Shown: positions 51,201 to 63,315, counted from the first letter of the stretch. The stretch is 64,000 nt of DNA from Niebla homalea (GCA_019925105.1 JAHGAU010000027.1:62001-126000); one strand, 5' to 3'. Program-made: numbers and translations. Notes: generated from the letters alone by a model not told the origin.

Positions 51201-52080
51201 TATTTAAAGCCTTTATTACTTATTTTATAAAACGGTCGATTTATTTTTTATTATTAAGCCGGGGGAGCTCCGTTATTTAAAATATTATCTTTATTATTCT
51301 TATTAAGACCTTAATTTCCTTAATTATTTTCTATATTTATTTAAACGGTAAAGACGTAATTATATTAACGGATTAATCTAAGGTTATTTATATTGGGATA
51401 TAATTTAAACCGTATTTTAAGTCTTCTTGGGGTCTATAAGCCATAATTAAATTAATAATACCTTCTAAATTAAATATTAAGTTAATTATAATCCTAAGTT
51501 TATAGCTTTTTTATATAATAGCCTTTTTCGGTATTAATAACGTAAAGTTAAATTATATAATAATTATTAATAGCTCCTTAAATTCAATATAATTAATCGT
51601 ATAACCGTCCTCGTTTTATTAAATATAATAAAGATTAAAATCCTTTATTAAAAAATATTTATTAAGTATAATTATAATATCCTTAAATAATAAAATCGTA
51701 AAAAGTCTCTTTTTATTAACCGGTAATAAATTATACGTATTATAAATATTTAAATTACCCTTAATATCCCCTTTTTATATAATCCGGAATATATTTAGGT
51801 TCCTTCCGTAATAAATAACGTTTTAATTATCTATATTTAATTTCTTATTAATAAAAAAGTATATTTACGTTATTTCGTTATTTTTAAAGGTTAAGTAAAA
51901 ACCATTTTTTAAATTAATTAAAAAATAAATATACGGATTATATAACGGTTCTTATATTGTTATAATATTAATATTCTTTATTTCCTTAAATTTAAATATC
52001 GGTATTATAATTTTAATTACTTCCTTACGTATATTATATTATATTATCCTTAAAAGCGTAAATATATTAAATATTAACGT
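48215..52080 (-). pseudogene. LINE ORF2 remnant of copy J
   Basis: Order on the minus strand: endonuclease near 51960-52080, RT in the middle with its box near 50000-50015, C-terminal knuckle near 48950-49000, stop at 48217-48215 next to the tail. Both RT Asp codons at the box have become Asn (...TTTATTAATAATATT...). Stops are frequent, so it is not functional. Confidence 0.83.
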
Positions 52081-52099
52081 CCGTTAAACTCTTTTTATT

Positions 52100-53962
52100 A
52101 ACTTTTATTTATATAAACGGTCTTTCCTTAAAATTAAGTATTATTTATTTTAATCTTTTTATTATAATAATAATCCCGATTAAGCGGCCGGCTTTAAGGG
52201 TTAATATTATTATAAATTTCCTTTTTTTTACGTTATTAGTTATTACGTTTTATCCTTTCCCGTTTAATAGGTTCCGTTTATATTTTAAGACCGTCTTTAA
52301 TTACTTTATTAATCTAAGTTTATATAAGTTATAACGTTAAACCTTAATTATTATTTTAATCTTTTTACGTTAAGTTTTTTTTATTCTTATTATATATTAT
52401 AAGTCTTATATTAAGTAATTATTATTATTATATACTGCGTATTTTAACGTATTTTTCGTTAAGCTTTTTATTATTAAATTAATATATTTATATATATTAT
52501 GCTTTTTAATATATATTATATACTTTATATTATTAAAACATTTTATAATAATATATTCGTACTTTTAATATTTAAAGTATTAATAAATATCCGTTACCCG
52601 GTTTTAAGGTCTTATTAATTTAAGGGATTTACCCTTTATTACCTTTTTATTAAGGATATTATTATATATCCTTATTAATATTACGCTTAGGATAATTATA
52701 AAGTATTTCTTTATACGATTAAAGGTATTTAATTTCTTTATTATAAAAAAAAGACTATAATTGATAATCTTTAATTTAAGGTAAAAAACCATATTTTCCT
52801 TTTTTATCCTCCTTAAAATAACTTCCCCTTCCTCCCCCGTAAACCTTATTAATTATATCCCGTTTATTACGATAACGAAAAATTACCTTAATATTTTTAC
52901 CGTTTTATACCTTTTTTTACCGGCTTATCCCTTTAATTTCTTTAACCTTTTTTTCGTTTTTAATAAGGTTATATTAAGGAAGATATCCTTGCTTTATAAC
53001 TTATATACCGTAATAATTTATTCCTTTAATAGCTTTTTTATTACCTTAAACGTTATTATTAATTATAATGGGTTTATTTTCGTTATTATATTCCTTTCTT
53101 TTTCATTTAATAATTATATGGTTATTATCCTTACCTTTTTTAATACCGTTATTTTCTTTCCCGCTTTTACCTTTTTTATTATTAACGTTAACGCCGTTTT
53201 TATAACTTTTATTATTTAATTTATCCCCGCTCCCTTTTTTAAAGTTTCTTTTATTACTTTTTCGCTTTATACGTATCCTTTTTATTTCCCTTTATTTCCG
53301 TCCGCTAACGTTTTTATTATTATCTTTTAAACTTTACGTAACCTCTTTAATTCCCTTAAATTTTTCTTTATATTTACGTAAAAGTTTTTTACTTCTTATA
53401 ATCTGATTTATAATATCGGTCAAGTCTTTAACGTAATATCCTTTTATATAGTTATAAAGAGGCTTTTTAATACCCTTATTATTTCCTTTTTTTTTACTTT
53501 TCCTTTACGTATTTAATAATTATTTCTTTTTATAATTTATTTTTATTTATTTAATATCTCTTTATCTTTACTTAGCTTTTTCTTAATTTATATATATTTA
53601 ATAAGGCCTTTTATACCTTTACTTACTTTTTATCCGTCCCCGTATACCGTCCTCGTCCCCTCCGCCCTTTATTTATTACCCTTTATAATAATATTTTTAC
53701 GCGTTATATACGTTTTTTCACGTATATCTTATTAATTATAAGCTTTTTATTTAATTTAAAACCTTTTTATCTTGTATTTATCGCGTTATTTATACGACTT
53801 ATTATCGTTCTTATTAACCTAAGCCACTTACCCTTCCTCCCCCTTTATTTTTATTATTATTCCGCTTCTGCTTATTATATTTAAGGTACTGTCCTTATAA
53901 TTATTTAAGCTATATACGTATGCATCGTTTCTGACCTCAGGGGTCCCGTTGTTCGTCGCCAT
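52100..53962 (-). pseudogene. LINE ORF1 (gag-like) remnant of copy J
   Basis: It starts at ATG 53962-53960, with the first 30 bases unmutated (MATNNGTPEVRNDAYVYSL). The middle keeps one open stretch of 62 codons on the sense strand (52792-52604) in which FNRIKKYFIIILSVILIR is readable. This is the region before the zinc knuckles (about 52480-52580), whose Cys now read mostly Tyr. The + strand frame at 52989-53219 is antisense. Confidence 0.82.
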
Positions 53963-53976
53963 CTTCAGTTCACTTC

Positions 53977-55180
53977 AATAAAGAATTATATTCTCCCTTT
54001 TTATATTCCTTAACGTAGTTTCTTTTTTGGTTTTTATAAAATATAATAAATATATTTTATTTATTATAACGGTAAATAATTACCTTAAAACCTTAATTAA
54101 TTTATAATCTTTTTTATTATTTAAGTTTTAAATTTTTTAAGCTTTCTTTTACTTTTAATAATATTATATTAAAGAAAATATTTTTATTTTATAGTTTACG
54201 TATCACGATAATTTATTTTATTAATAATTCCTTTATTATTTTAAAAGCCTTTATTAATTATAATAAATTTATTTCTATAATTATATTCCTCTCCTTATTA
54301 TTAAATAAACGGACTGTTATTATCCTTATCTTTTTTAATACGGTTGTTTTTTCCTCCGTTATTTTTTTATTCTTTATTATAAATACCTTTTTTATTACTT
54401 TTATTGCTTAATTCTTTTTCGCTTAAAAGGTTATTACCTTTATATTTTCGTTTTATACCCTTAACCTTAAATTACCGTTTTTATTTTTTATTAACGTTTT
54501 TACTTCCGTTTTTTAAAAGCCCCATAAATATTCCGCTTTTTTTAACTTTATTCTTATTTTTATATAAAAGTCCCTTACGCTTTTTAATCCAATTTATAAT
54601 TTCGGTTAAATTTTTAACGTAATATTTTTCTACTTTACCATAAGGAGTCCTTTTAAGGCCTTTATTATTTTCCCTACCGCCTTTTCGCCTTTATTTATTA
54701 AGCGATATATTATCTCTGTCCCTTATTTTTAGTCCTTTAAGGTTCTATCCTTTTTATTAACTTTATTTCCCTTTTATATATCTTTAATAATACTTTTATT
54801 ATAATCCCTCCGCCTTTTCCCCCCGTTTATACCCTTTATTATTAATATTATACCGGCCTTTTTACCCTTTTATTTACTTATTACTTCCGTATTATTATTA
54901 CGCATTTTACGTGCTTTAATACGCGTATTTTATTAACCTTAATTTCCTTATTTATTTTAAGCGTTATCCGGCTTATTATAATTATATTACCCGTATATAT
55001 CGTCGCCGTTTCTATTAATATAAGTTACTTACCCGTTTACCACCTTGTACTCAACCATTATATTACTTTTACTTATCGCACTTAATATACTTCCCTTACT
55101 GTTATTAAAGCTATATATATACGCATCGTTTTGGACCTCTGGGGTCCCTTTATTCGTCGCCATTTCGTCTACTTATCTTA
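53977..55180 (-). mobile_element. LINE copy I, 5' part (ORF1 start)
   Basis: This is the rest of copy I, starting with the second copy of J's duplication (53977-53989). ORF1 begins at ATG 55163-55161, preceded by a 17-bp leader. The first 35 bases of ORF1 (GACCTCTGGGGTCCC at 55134-55148) are unmutated. Downstream decay is severe. The + strand frames at 54404-54622 and 55045-55236 are antisense or intergenic and are not genes. Confidence 0.93.
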
Positions 55181-55190
55181 TATTTAATAT

Positions 55191-56730
55191 ACTTAACAAT
55201 TATTTATCAAAAATTTATTCCCCTATTAATAAATAAAAATGTTGAAAAAACCGATGAATAAAAACGGTATATAAAAAAGTTACTAAATAGGGCTATTATT
55301 ACTTAAAGCTATTAAAATAAATATATTATTAACCTATTTCTATTAACTATTAGAAAGTTATTCAATAAAGAAATTTATTAAAAGCTTTTAAATAATTTAA
55401 GCGTTAGGAGACCTCCGTTTCTTATAATAAAATAAATAAAAAGCCTTTTCAAAAATATAAAACAATAATAATTAATTAAAAATCAAAAATCAGCCTTATA
55501 AAAACAACTATAAAAGGTCTCGTTTAAAACTTATCTAATCTATTAATAATGTCTTTATTCGTTAACGGGCTATTTATTAATGAGATAATATTTAAAGTAT
55601 ATAACTTAAATAAAATTTTCTATTAATAGTGTATTTAAAATTAATTATAAAAATTCTTTTAAGGTTAATTACCTAAATTTAAAAAAACGTATCAGGTTTA
55701 TTTAAATTAAATATATACTTAAAGGGATTAATTTATACTTCAAAAGTATAAATACATATATGTAATCGGATATTTAGAAAGTATAAAATAACCGTTATAA
55801 ACATTCAATACTATTATAATAAATCTAAAGATAAAGCTTAAAGTTTAAAAAATTTAAGTTAATATTAAGTTAAAGTTCTAAGAAATATATTATTTTAAAA
55901 ACAGAATAATATTATATAAAAGAAACCTTAAACTACTTAACGGTATTAAAGTAAAAAACAATATTCCGGAAAACGATAATAATATAATAAGCGGTTAAAT
56001 GGCTTATAATAATCCATATTACCTTTATTTATTGTACTTAAAAAATAAATTTGTATAATTAGATTAAGAATTAAAAAATTAAGAAAAAGTAAAAGGTAAA
56101 GATAAAAGAATAAAGGTAAACGCAAGTACGGAATAAGAGTTTTATAAAATTTGCGCCGAAGCCCCCATATAAGTAAGTAAAGTATAGGTTGTTTCCTACT
56201 CTATTTCATTTTACCCTTCCTTTTTAATATATATACGAAGCGATTTTATCTTTAATTATCTTGTTATAATATTTATATAACTATATATATTAATCCTTAA
56301 CTTAATGTTTTCCGTTTTTTCCCCCAACTTAAATTTTTTAAAATTTAAATAAATACTTATATATAACGTTTAAAGTATATAAATTCTTCCGATTTTAATA
56401 ACAAAACTACAAATATATATTATATTAATCATTAATTGATTTTAATTAAATACAAATATATTTACGCTTTAAATTAAATAAAGGAATATATTATATTACC
56501 GACATAGTAAGAAAAAAGTCCGGGTTAATTAAAAGCCGGTAAGAAAAACTGTTTATATAATTCCTTAAATTAATAAAGATAAAATAAATTATTACTTTTA
56601 TATTAAAACTAAATAAATAAATATATATTATAACGAAAAAATCATAACGATAAATATTCATTTAAAGAAAATTAAATTTATACTTTAATATTATTAAAAC
56701 GGGGGAAATATTTGGAAATATTTGAATTCA
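55191..56730. other. AT-rich spacer, no gene seen
   Basis: This is 1.5 kb of AT-rich DNA. A slightly GC-richer stretch at 56145-56225 could not be assigned. Confidence 0.5.
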
Positions 56731-58017
56731 AGTTTATATTAATAAATATATATAAGTATTCCGGTGTTTTCTAGTAACTCAGTTGGTTTACTATAGTTAA
56801 ATTATTGTAACTTAGTCCTATATAATTTACGTTAGATTTACTTTACCTTTTTAATTAAATAGCTTATTATAAAACGAGGAAACCTTAATTGGTTAATTAG
56901 GCCTTAAATTAGTTTAAGCGTTAACTCAATTTAATAAAAATTTTCCCTTTATAAATATTTACTTTAATATTATAACCAAGTTTCTTTACGTTAACCCGAT
57001 TAAGTTAATAGTATTAAAAAACCTCGGATTTTTTGTTTTTAGTTATATTTCTTAAATCTTAATATTATTTATCCGCGTAATTAAGGAGTTGATAAAGGTA
57101 TAACGCTTAAATAAGAATATAATTACCGTAATTATATAACGCGTTTCTCTTAATAAAATAACTATTTTATGATTGTAAATTGTATTACGTAACTTTTCGG
57201 TTTAACCCGGGCAAATTTTAATTTATATTATTTAACATTTATCTATAAATTGATAAAGCAGCATATAAGCACTCTAAGTAGAATTAAGTAGAACGAGTAT
57301 AAAATCTTTTATCCGTCCTCGCTTAGCTTTTAAGTACTCGTAAGTTTCTTAAATACTTAAGACCGCTCGCGAATTTCTTTATTTATTTATAAGTTTACCA
57401 CTTATTAATAAGTTTTTTAACTTAACGCTTTTTTTTGTTTAATTTACCCTCTTTAACTACCCCCTCCTTAATATTAAACACTTTTAGTTCTTAGGGTACA
57501 TTTTAATTAATATCACCGAATCTTTAATTTATTTTTAAAAACGTTCATCATTACGGCTTATAGGGGGGTTACGGGTATACCCGTCCGCCAAGAAAGCTCC
57601 ATAAAAAATAATAAGAAAAAAAACCGTTATCTTACCGTTCTAAACGTTTATTTATTCGGGACCTATTAAAGCGTTTCTAAGTTTTCTAACCTGCTCGTAA
57701 ATAATATATAAGCGGTATAAGTAAATGAATTCCATTTTTTTAGGTTATTCGATTTAAGCAGGTCGTAAATTTATTAATGTTAAATTACGGAAATCTTTAT
57801 TTTCGGCTTTATAAGGTAATTAAGCTTAAAAGGGGGTTCTATTATAGGTACCGGAGAATCCTTCGGTTATTTATTATTATTTTATCTATATAATTACGTA
57901 TCTTATTAATTAGGGTTAAAGGCTCTTCAGAAAAGTAGTCCCCCACCCTTAAAATATTCGATTATTCTATAGTAGATCTTCTGTATATAAAAATACTATT
58001 CCGTTACGTCTATTTCC
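56731..58017 (-). mobile_element. SINE-like element S3, interrupted by repeat X copy 2
   Basis: This is a minus-strand copy of the S1 family. The head near 58017-57955 reads ACGTAACGGAATAG...ACAGAAGATCTACT, a decayed form of the S1 head. The LINE-type tail on the left (AACACCGGAATACTTA, then TAATATAAA) lies at about 56731-56770. Repeat X (527 bp) splits the body at 57242-57768. Without it the element is about 755 bp, close to S1 (728 bp). The segments GGAAACCTTAATTGGTTAAT (56879 on) and CTTTAATATTATAACCAAG align with S1 34650-34760. Confidence 0.75.
57242..57768 (-). repeat. Dispersed repeat X, copy 2
   Basis: This 527-bp repeat is inverted relative to copy 1. ATTTA stands on both sides (57237-57241 and 57769-57773). 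Shared landmarks are GACCTGCTY at one end, GAGTGCTTATAT at the other, and the palindrome ACGGGTATACCCGT followed by AACCCCCCTATAAG (read on minus). It lacks the MITE of copy 1. It is possibly a solo LTR. No coding sequence was seen. Confidence 0.7.
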
Positions 58018-58483
58018 TTAAGTTAAATATTATAATATAAATAAATATTTATATTTAAAAAATAATAATAATCAATAAAACGGAATTATAAAAAGGTATT
58101 ATTAAAAGTCTTAAAGTGTTAAGGATGATTGATAATCATAAGAAAAGGATATTTATAAATATTTTATATATTATAGAGGTATTAAAAGAAAAAGTAATAT
58201 ATTATAATTTAAATTAATATAAAATAAACATTTTAGCGTATTTGATTATATTATAAACATAATAATGTTTGTTAATATAAATCATATATATAATTAATTA
58301 AAGTAAAATATATATTATTTTCCTTTTTCCTTATTTGGATTAAGTAAATAATAAAATAACTATAACTTAATAAATGAAATGTATTAATTATAAAAAACTT
58401 TATTATTTTTTTTGGAGAAAAAAATGAAAATATTCTATAAAAGATATATAATAAATATAAACTTGTTCCGTAAACTTAATACT
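58018..58483. other. AT-rich spacer, no gene seen
   Basis: This is about 0.47 kb of AT-rich DNA between S3 and LINE copy K. Nothing was recognised. Confidence 0.5.
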
Positions 58484-61400
58484 ATTGATTGATTGATTGA
58501 TTTAATTGGTTTATATTACGGATCTAGCTTACTAAATTCCGGCGTTCCTTAACCGTCGGCTATTAAGCCTTATTAATAACTATAAAAACCTAATATTTAT
58601 AACGTTAAGATTAAAACCCGTTATTTATTTAGTTTTTACTTTTATTTTAAAAGATAAAGAGCGTTTACGTCCGTTTAAAAAATAATAATTTATTTATATA
58701 CCTTTTCAAAGAAAAACTATAATATTACGATTAAGTTTTCTTAAAGGTTATCTTTAAAATTATTGGCTTTTTTAACTTTTTATAAGTTTGCCTTATATTA
58801 ACCTTGTAAGTAATATTTTTAAATACTTTTACCGGTACGTATATTATTATCATTTCAATTATAATTACCTTTTTACTTTATTATTATTACCGTCTTTTTA
58901 ACGACTTTTAATAAACGTTTATTATTGTATTTTTTTAAATATAAAAAATACTTCGCGATTTATATAATTACCGTAACCGGTATTTTTTTCTTCTTTTTTT
59001 TCTTAATAATTAATAACGGGCCTTCTTTATAATGGTTTTAAACGTTTTGGTTATTTTAATAATAAAGTTAAATTAAAATAACTTATAAATATTATAAACT
59101 TTACGGCCGCTTAGATATTTTATTTTATAAAAAGTATTTTACAATAATTATTTATTTTAACTTTTTTAATTAATCTCATTTTAAATTCCGTAAATAAGAA
59201 ACATAAAATAAATACATGAATTATATTTTATTTCCTTTATTTATATCCGTAATTACCGTCCGTCCGGCTATTAATATACGTAATAAAAAAAATAAGTTAA
59301 TTTATTCTTATCCGTTTAAAGTTAAACTATTAATATATTATTATTTTTCCTTATAATCCCGTAATAAAAAAGGTATTTATCTGTAATCTTCTTATTATTT
59401 AAGGCCAGGTACCATCGCTTTTAAAGGATTAATCTTTTTTTATTTATGTTAATGTTTAATTTATTATAATATAATCTATAGGATTATTATTTTTGTTTTT
59501 ATTTTATAATCTTTTTAACTTCCGTTTTTTTATAGTAAGCGTAAGTTTATATAAATTTAAATTGGCTTTTTAAACGTATGTTAAATCTATCTTTTTCTTA
59601 GTTTGCTTTAAGTTTATTCCGGTAAAAAAGTAAATACCTTGTTTTTACGCTTATTTATCCGGGATTTTTTAAGGTTCAGTTAAATCTGTTTATTCATTAT
59701 AATCGTAATTAAGTATATATTTTTCTTAAATCTCGTTTAAGCGATTATTAAATTAAGAAACAACTTAATTAATGATATAAAAAGCTCGGACTTTAATACC
59801 GGGACGGGAATTACTTTATATATGCCGTTAATTACTTTTAAATACCGGTTTTAAACCTTTTATAATTATTAATTAAACTTTTTCTTATATTTAAGGGTAC
59901 CTTTAAAATATATTAAATAATTATTACGTATATTATAGCCGGTTTTATTACCGCTTACTAAATAATCCTAGCCCTTTATAAAGTAATATTTTACGTTAAT
60001 ACTATAAAATACGTAAGGCATTTTTCTTAGGAAATTATTTTTTAAAACTTTTTTTATATAAACTTTTTAATTAAGCTTTCCGTTAACTTAAAAATTGAGG
60101 ATTTTAATAATAACTTCCGGTTTTATATAACTTTACTTAAATCTATTATAATCATTATATTATATAACTTCGAGCTTCTAATTATATAGATAAGTTTATA
60201 ATTATGCGGTATAAATTAAGTTTTATATATCCTTATTTATTATAAATAGACTTTAGAAGTATACTTTAGCTTTAAATAATTTATATAAATAAAAGTACTA
60301 TAAATTAATAAATGAATATTATCAATGAAGACTTTAACTTAAACTTTTTATTTTAATTTAATTCTTTAATTAATGGGTTATTAAAGAATAAAAATAAACG
60401 AAAAGAAATAAATAACCCTTAAGAAATCCTAATTATAACAGTTTTTATTGGGCTTATTTTTTAAATTAACTTAATTAATATTATTCCATTTTTTAGAGGC
60501 TTTTAATGTATTTTATAAGCAAGGGTAATGTCTTTTTTTTCCGTAGGTTATATAATAATTTCTGGTGATTTATTTTATTAAAAACTCCTATAATATTTAA
60601 TGAAGAGAAACTTATTATATACTTCTTTTTATAACTTTATACCGTATATATACCGTTAATTAATCCTTTAAAGGCCGTTTTTTTAGATTGTTTTTTTATA
60701 CTTATTTATTAATTAAGGAAAAGCCTATACTTCTCGGTATAATTATTAAGGATCTTTATAATTACCGTCTTAAGGGCCTTCCTTAATATATAAAGGAACG
60801 TAATTAATTTGTAAACTGTTATTGCTAAATAATCTAATTTAATTAACTTTTTAAGGATTATCGTTTCAACCTCCTTAAACTTATAAGGGTAATAACCGAT
60901 ATCAAAATAAGCTTAAAATAAATAAATAAGCACCTCCTTAAATAATATTATTATTCTAAATACAAACTTATTCAGAATTCCGTCAAGTTTAAAAATTGTA
61001 TCCTTCTTCGGTTTATTAATTATTTTAATTATTATTTTTTAAATTATAATTTTTCTTACCGTCACCGGGTCCAAGTACGTAATACTCTTAATATTAAATA
61101 ATTAACGTTTAACGGGGGGGGTGGAGGGATGCTCCTTCAAGAGTTATAATTTTACCGTTAAAGGTATCGCTTATTATCCCGTTAAATTCTTTAAAAGGCA
61201 GAAACTTAAACATAATTTTAAGTTTTTTATTTTACTTTTTATTATAGTTTATTAAATTTTAAATATTATAAAAAAAAACGGTTAAAGTATATGTTATTGA
61301 ATAGAAGTATATTTACTTAACTTTTTTGATATTTTTCTTTTTTTTGTTAAGCCTTTTTTAATTATGTTAATATTTTTGAATTTTTTAATTTAATATTTAC

Positions 61401-61609
61401 TTAATTAGCTTTTTTACTTTTGTAATTACCGTCATATATTCTTTATTTTAATAAGTTTTAAATCTTTAAAACGGCTTTATTATTAAGACCGTTATATTAA
61501 TTATTTCGTTTAATACCTTTATTATCCGTTTTATAAAAAAAATCGATTTATTTCCCGTTTTTAAGCCGGGAAATCCTTATTAATTAAGATATTACTTTTT
61601 TTATTTTTA
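58484..61609 (-). mobile_element. LINE copy K, 3' part, cut at the mitochondrial junction
   Basis: This minus-strand LINE starts with its (TTGA)4 tail at 58484 and carries most of ORF2 (stop TAA 58513-58511). The RT box lies near 60315-60330, reading from ATTGATAATATT-like codons, so one Asp codon is kept. The copy ends at about 61609 in the N-terminal half of ORF2, where a duplicated 54-bp piece and mitochondrial-type DNA follow. It is diverged from the others, and its tail contains an extra CCAATT. Confidence 0.9.
60571..60624 (+). repeat. Source copy of a 54-bp exact duplication
   Basis: This 54-bp piece of LINE copy K is identical, base for base, to 61610-61663. The bases on either side differ. 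Confidence 0.9.
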
Positions 61610-61663
61610 TATTTTATTAAAAACTCCTATAATATTTAATGAAGAGAAACTTATTATATACTT
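61610..61663 (+). repeat. Junction copy of the 54-bp duplication
   Basis: This is an exact copy of 60571-60624 placed between the end of LINE copy K and the mitochondrial-type sequence. Ordinary LINE order would not put it here. It could be filler DNA copied during repair when the mitochondrial fragment was captured, or an assembly error. Confidence 0.9.
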
Positions 61664-61664
61664 A

Positions 61665-61801
61665 TCAACAATGTTAAAACTTCAAGTCCTTTTAGCTTAT
61701 TAGTATCTATATTAACTTTAATAACCTTACATTTTATGTATGAGCCGGCTAACTTATTAAATATCGTCTCTATATTCGGGCTTATCACTATAAATACTTA
61801 A
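61665..61801 (+). pseudogene. nad2: nad2 C-terminal fragment (NADH dehydrogenase subunit 2)
   Basis: About 45 codons lead to TAA at 61799-61801. The peptide is hydrophobic, as a membrane protein would be (SPFSLLVSILTLITLHF, then EPANLLNIVSIFGLITINT). The call rests mainly on position: in many filamentous ascomycetes nad2 ends immediately before nad3, as here, where the stop directly abuts the ATG. The 5' part of the gene is absent, cut at the junction. ND2 is a membrane-arm subunit of respiratory complex I; this piece cannot be functional. Confidence 0.6.
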
Positions 61802-62155
61802 ATGAATACTATAATAATATATCTCTTTTTTGTTTCACTCTTAGCTTTTATTTTACTTTTTGTTAATTTAGCTTTTACTTTATATAATCCATACCCCGAA
61901 AAGAATAACGTTTTTAAATATAGGTTTATATCTTTCTTTAATTAAAATAGAATGCAATTCAGTATTTCTTTCTTTATCTTTGCCTTATTATTCCTTTTAT
62001 TTAACTTAGAAATTCTTTTAATATATCCTTATCTTCTAAGTGCTTATTTAATTAGTTTATACGGTTTAACAATTATACTTATTTTTTTACTAGCCTTAAC
62101 CTTAGGATTTGCCTTTAAATTAAGTAAAAAAGCGTTATCTATTAATAGTAGATAA
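61802..62155 (+). pseudogene. nad3: nad3 (NADH dehydrogenase subunit 3), RIP-type damage
   Basis: The frame from ATG 61802 to TAA 62153-62155 is 117 codons, about the usual length of ND3, a small membrane subunit of complex I. Family hallmarks are clear: NPYPEKNNVF near codons 32-41 and ISFFIFALLFLLFNLEILL after codon 53, where ND3 has a conserved Asp in FDLEILL. There is one in-frame TAA at 61946-61948, at the place of the usual Gln in GQNRTQF. Other differences from the ND3 norm fit G-to-A change: Asp to Asn in FNLEI (TTTGAC to TTTAAC), Glu to Lys and Gly to Ser in AFKLSKKAL. A longest open part runs from 61952. It is judged a dead nuclear copy. Confidence 0.9.
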
Positions 62156-62249
62156 ACATCCCAAACGCACTACCCACCTATATTTCATGCATTAGCAGAC
62201 TTACCGTTGTAAAAGTAGAGCATATCACTTGTAACGCCTTGTCCATGGC

Positions 62250-62266
62250 TACCCTCGGGGGGTACG
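62250..62266. repeat. Mitochondrial-type GC cluster 1
   Basis: TACCCTCGGGGGGTACG is a near-palindromic GC-rich cluster in AT-rich spacer. Confidence 0.65.
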
Positions 62267-62462
62267 GCGACAAATAAAAAGGTAAAGTTAAACACGGTCA
62301 TTAATGCGTTGTCTTAGATTCAGGAATTTTCTACTTTACGGCTTGTTGCACTTGGTTATTTTCGTGTGTTATATCTCTAGCTGATAAACTAAGATAGCTT
62401 TTAGGTATTATAGTTATATTCCGCTCTTTTTAATTGGTCTAAGCATTCGTTTTATAATACCC

Positions 62463-62483
62463 ACTACCCGCGGCGGGTAGTAG
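62463..62483. repeat. Mitochondrial-type GC cluster 2
   Basis: ACTACCCGCGGCGGGTAGTA is a near-perfect hairpin with arms CTACCCG and CGGGTAG. It is the clearest of the clusters. Confidence 0.75.
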
Positions 62484-63013
62484 GTTTGGGGTTATAAGTA
62501 ACGAAATCTTAAGTAGTTTGCGCATATTAAACCTTGATCCCTAATGCACCAGCAGACTCTGATAAGTAGGACCTTAAGTCGTAACTGGAGGTTTCAATGG
62601 ACCCTTAACCTTATTTATAATTCCAAAGAGGTACCCGCATATTATATATATGGCGTAGGACTTATTAATTACGATTTTTCTTTGCCAGAGACTTTCCGTA
62701 AGAAAAATCATTAAAAAAAAAATAAAAGTAAATTTGGTTAATTACTATTATTATCTGTATATTTATATAGTGTTAGACTTGGTTAATAGGCAATAACCCA
62801 AAGGGAACTAAGCATATATCTTACTAGTTAAATTGTATTTAGCTTATACCCTAGTTCTTTCTTAAGGTTTGCTCTATATATTTACCCTTATATTAAACAT
62901 ATCCACACTTAGGGCAAAGGTAAGTATATTCCTTATATATAGCTGCTTATAACTTCAACCATACTGGTTTACCTTTTTTTAAGTTAATTGCCTTTATTAT
63001 TTGTCACCGCAAT

Positions 63014-63043
63014 GTCCCGCCACCCTCGGAGGGTAGGGGGTAC
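63014..63043. repeat. Mitochondrial-type GC cluster 3
   Basis: CCCGCCACCCTCGGAGGGTA followed by a G run. The arms ACCCTC and GAGGGT can pair, and the motif resembles cluster 1. Confidence 0.65.
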
Positions 63044-63296
63044 GAATAATGTTTTAGCTTTAATGGTTTTAATGTAAGTATAGGCATTTCTTAATGATTA
63101 ATTAGCTCTTTTGGGTTTATAATAATTGCGTGTTAATACCAAGAGGAAACCGCCACCTTTTTTAAAATAGTTGTTAGGGTGTACTAGCAAATCCGGTTAT
63201 AGAAAGATACGAATTAAACTTAGAATTTACTATAATAGCCTTAGCTATTGAACAGCTTATTTCTACTTAAAACCCGCAGATCCGGCTACTCGTTAT

Positions 63297-63315
63297 AGGT
63301 ACCGCGGCGGTAAGT
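63297..63315. repeat. Mitochondrial-type GC cluster 4
   Basis: TAGGTACCGCGGCGGTAAG is a short GC-rich palindromic cluster (TACCGC / GCGGTA). Confidence 0.6.

Larger units (their letters stand above)
48199..53976 (-). mobile_element. LINE copy J, full length, nested in copy I
   Basis: This is a complete 5778-bp minus-strand copy. The tail (TTGA)n is at 48199-48215, the ORF1 ATG at 53962-53960, and the leader is only 14 bp. A 13-bp duplication, AATAAAGAATTAT, lies at 48186-48198 and 53977-53989. Copy I reads on across it. J inserted in the same orientation as its host copy. Confidence 0.96.

Noticed and set aside
54404..54622. 72-codon open frame on +
   Set aside because: It is antisense to ORF1 of LINE copy I; it is open only because RIP removed stops from that strand.
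1..61609. Centromere
   Set aside because: An AT-rich block of nested degraded retroelements could be centromeric in a filamentous fungus, but nothing in sequence alone separates this from an ordinary AT-isochore.
62880..62930. CPKCG-like zinc motif on the minus strand in the mitochondrial-type spacer
   Set aside because: The frame is open for only a few codons on each side and has no partner motif. It is probably chance.
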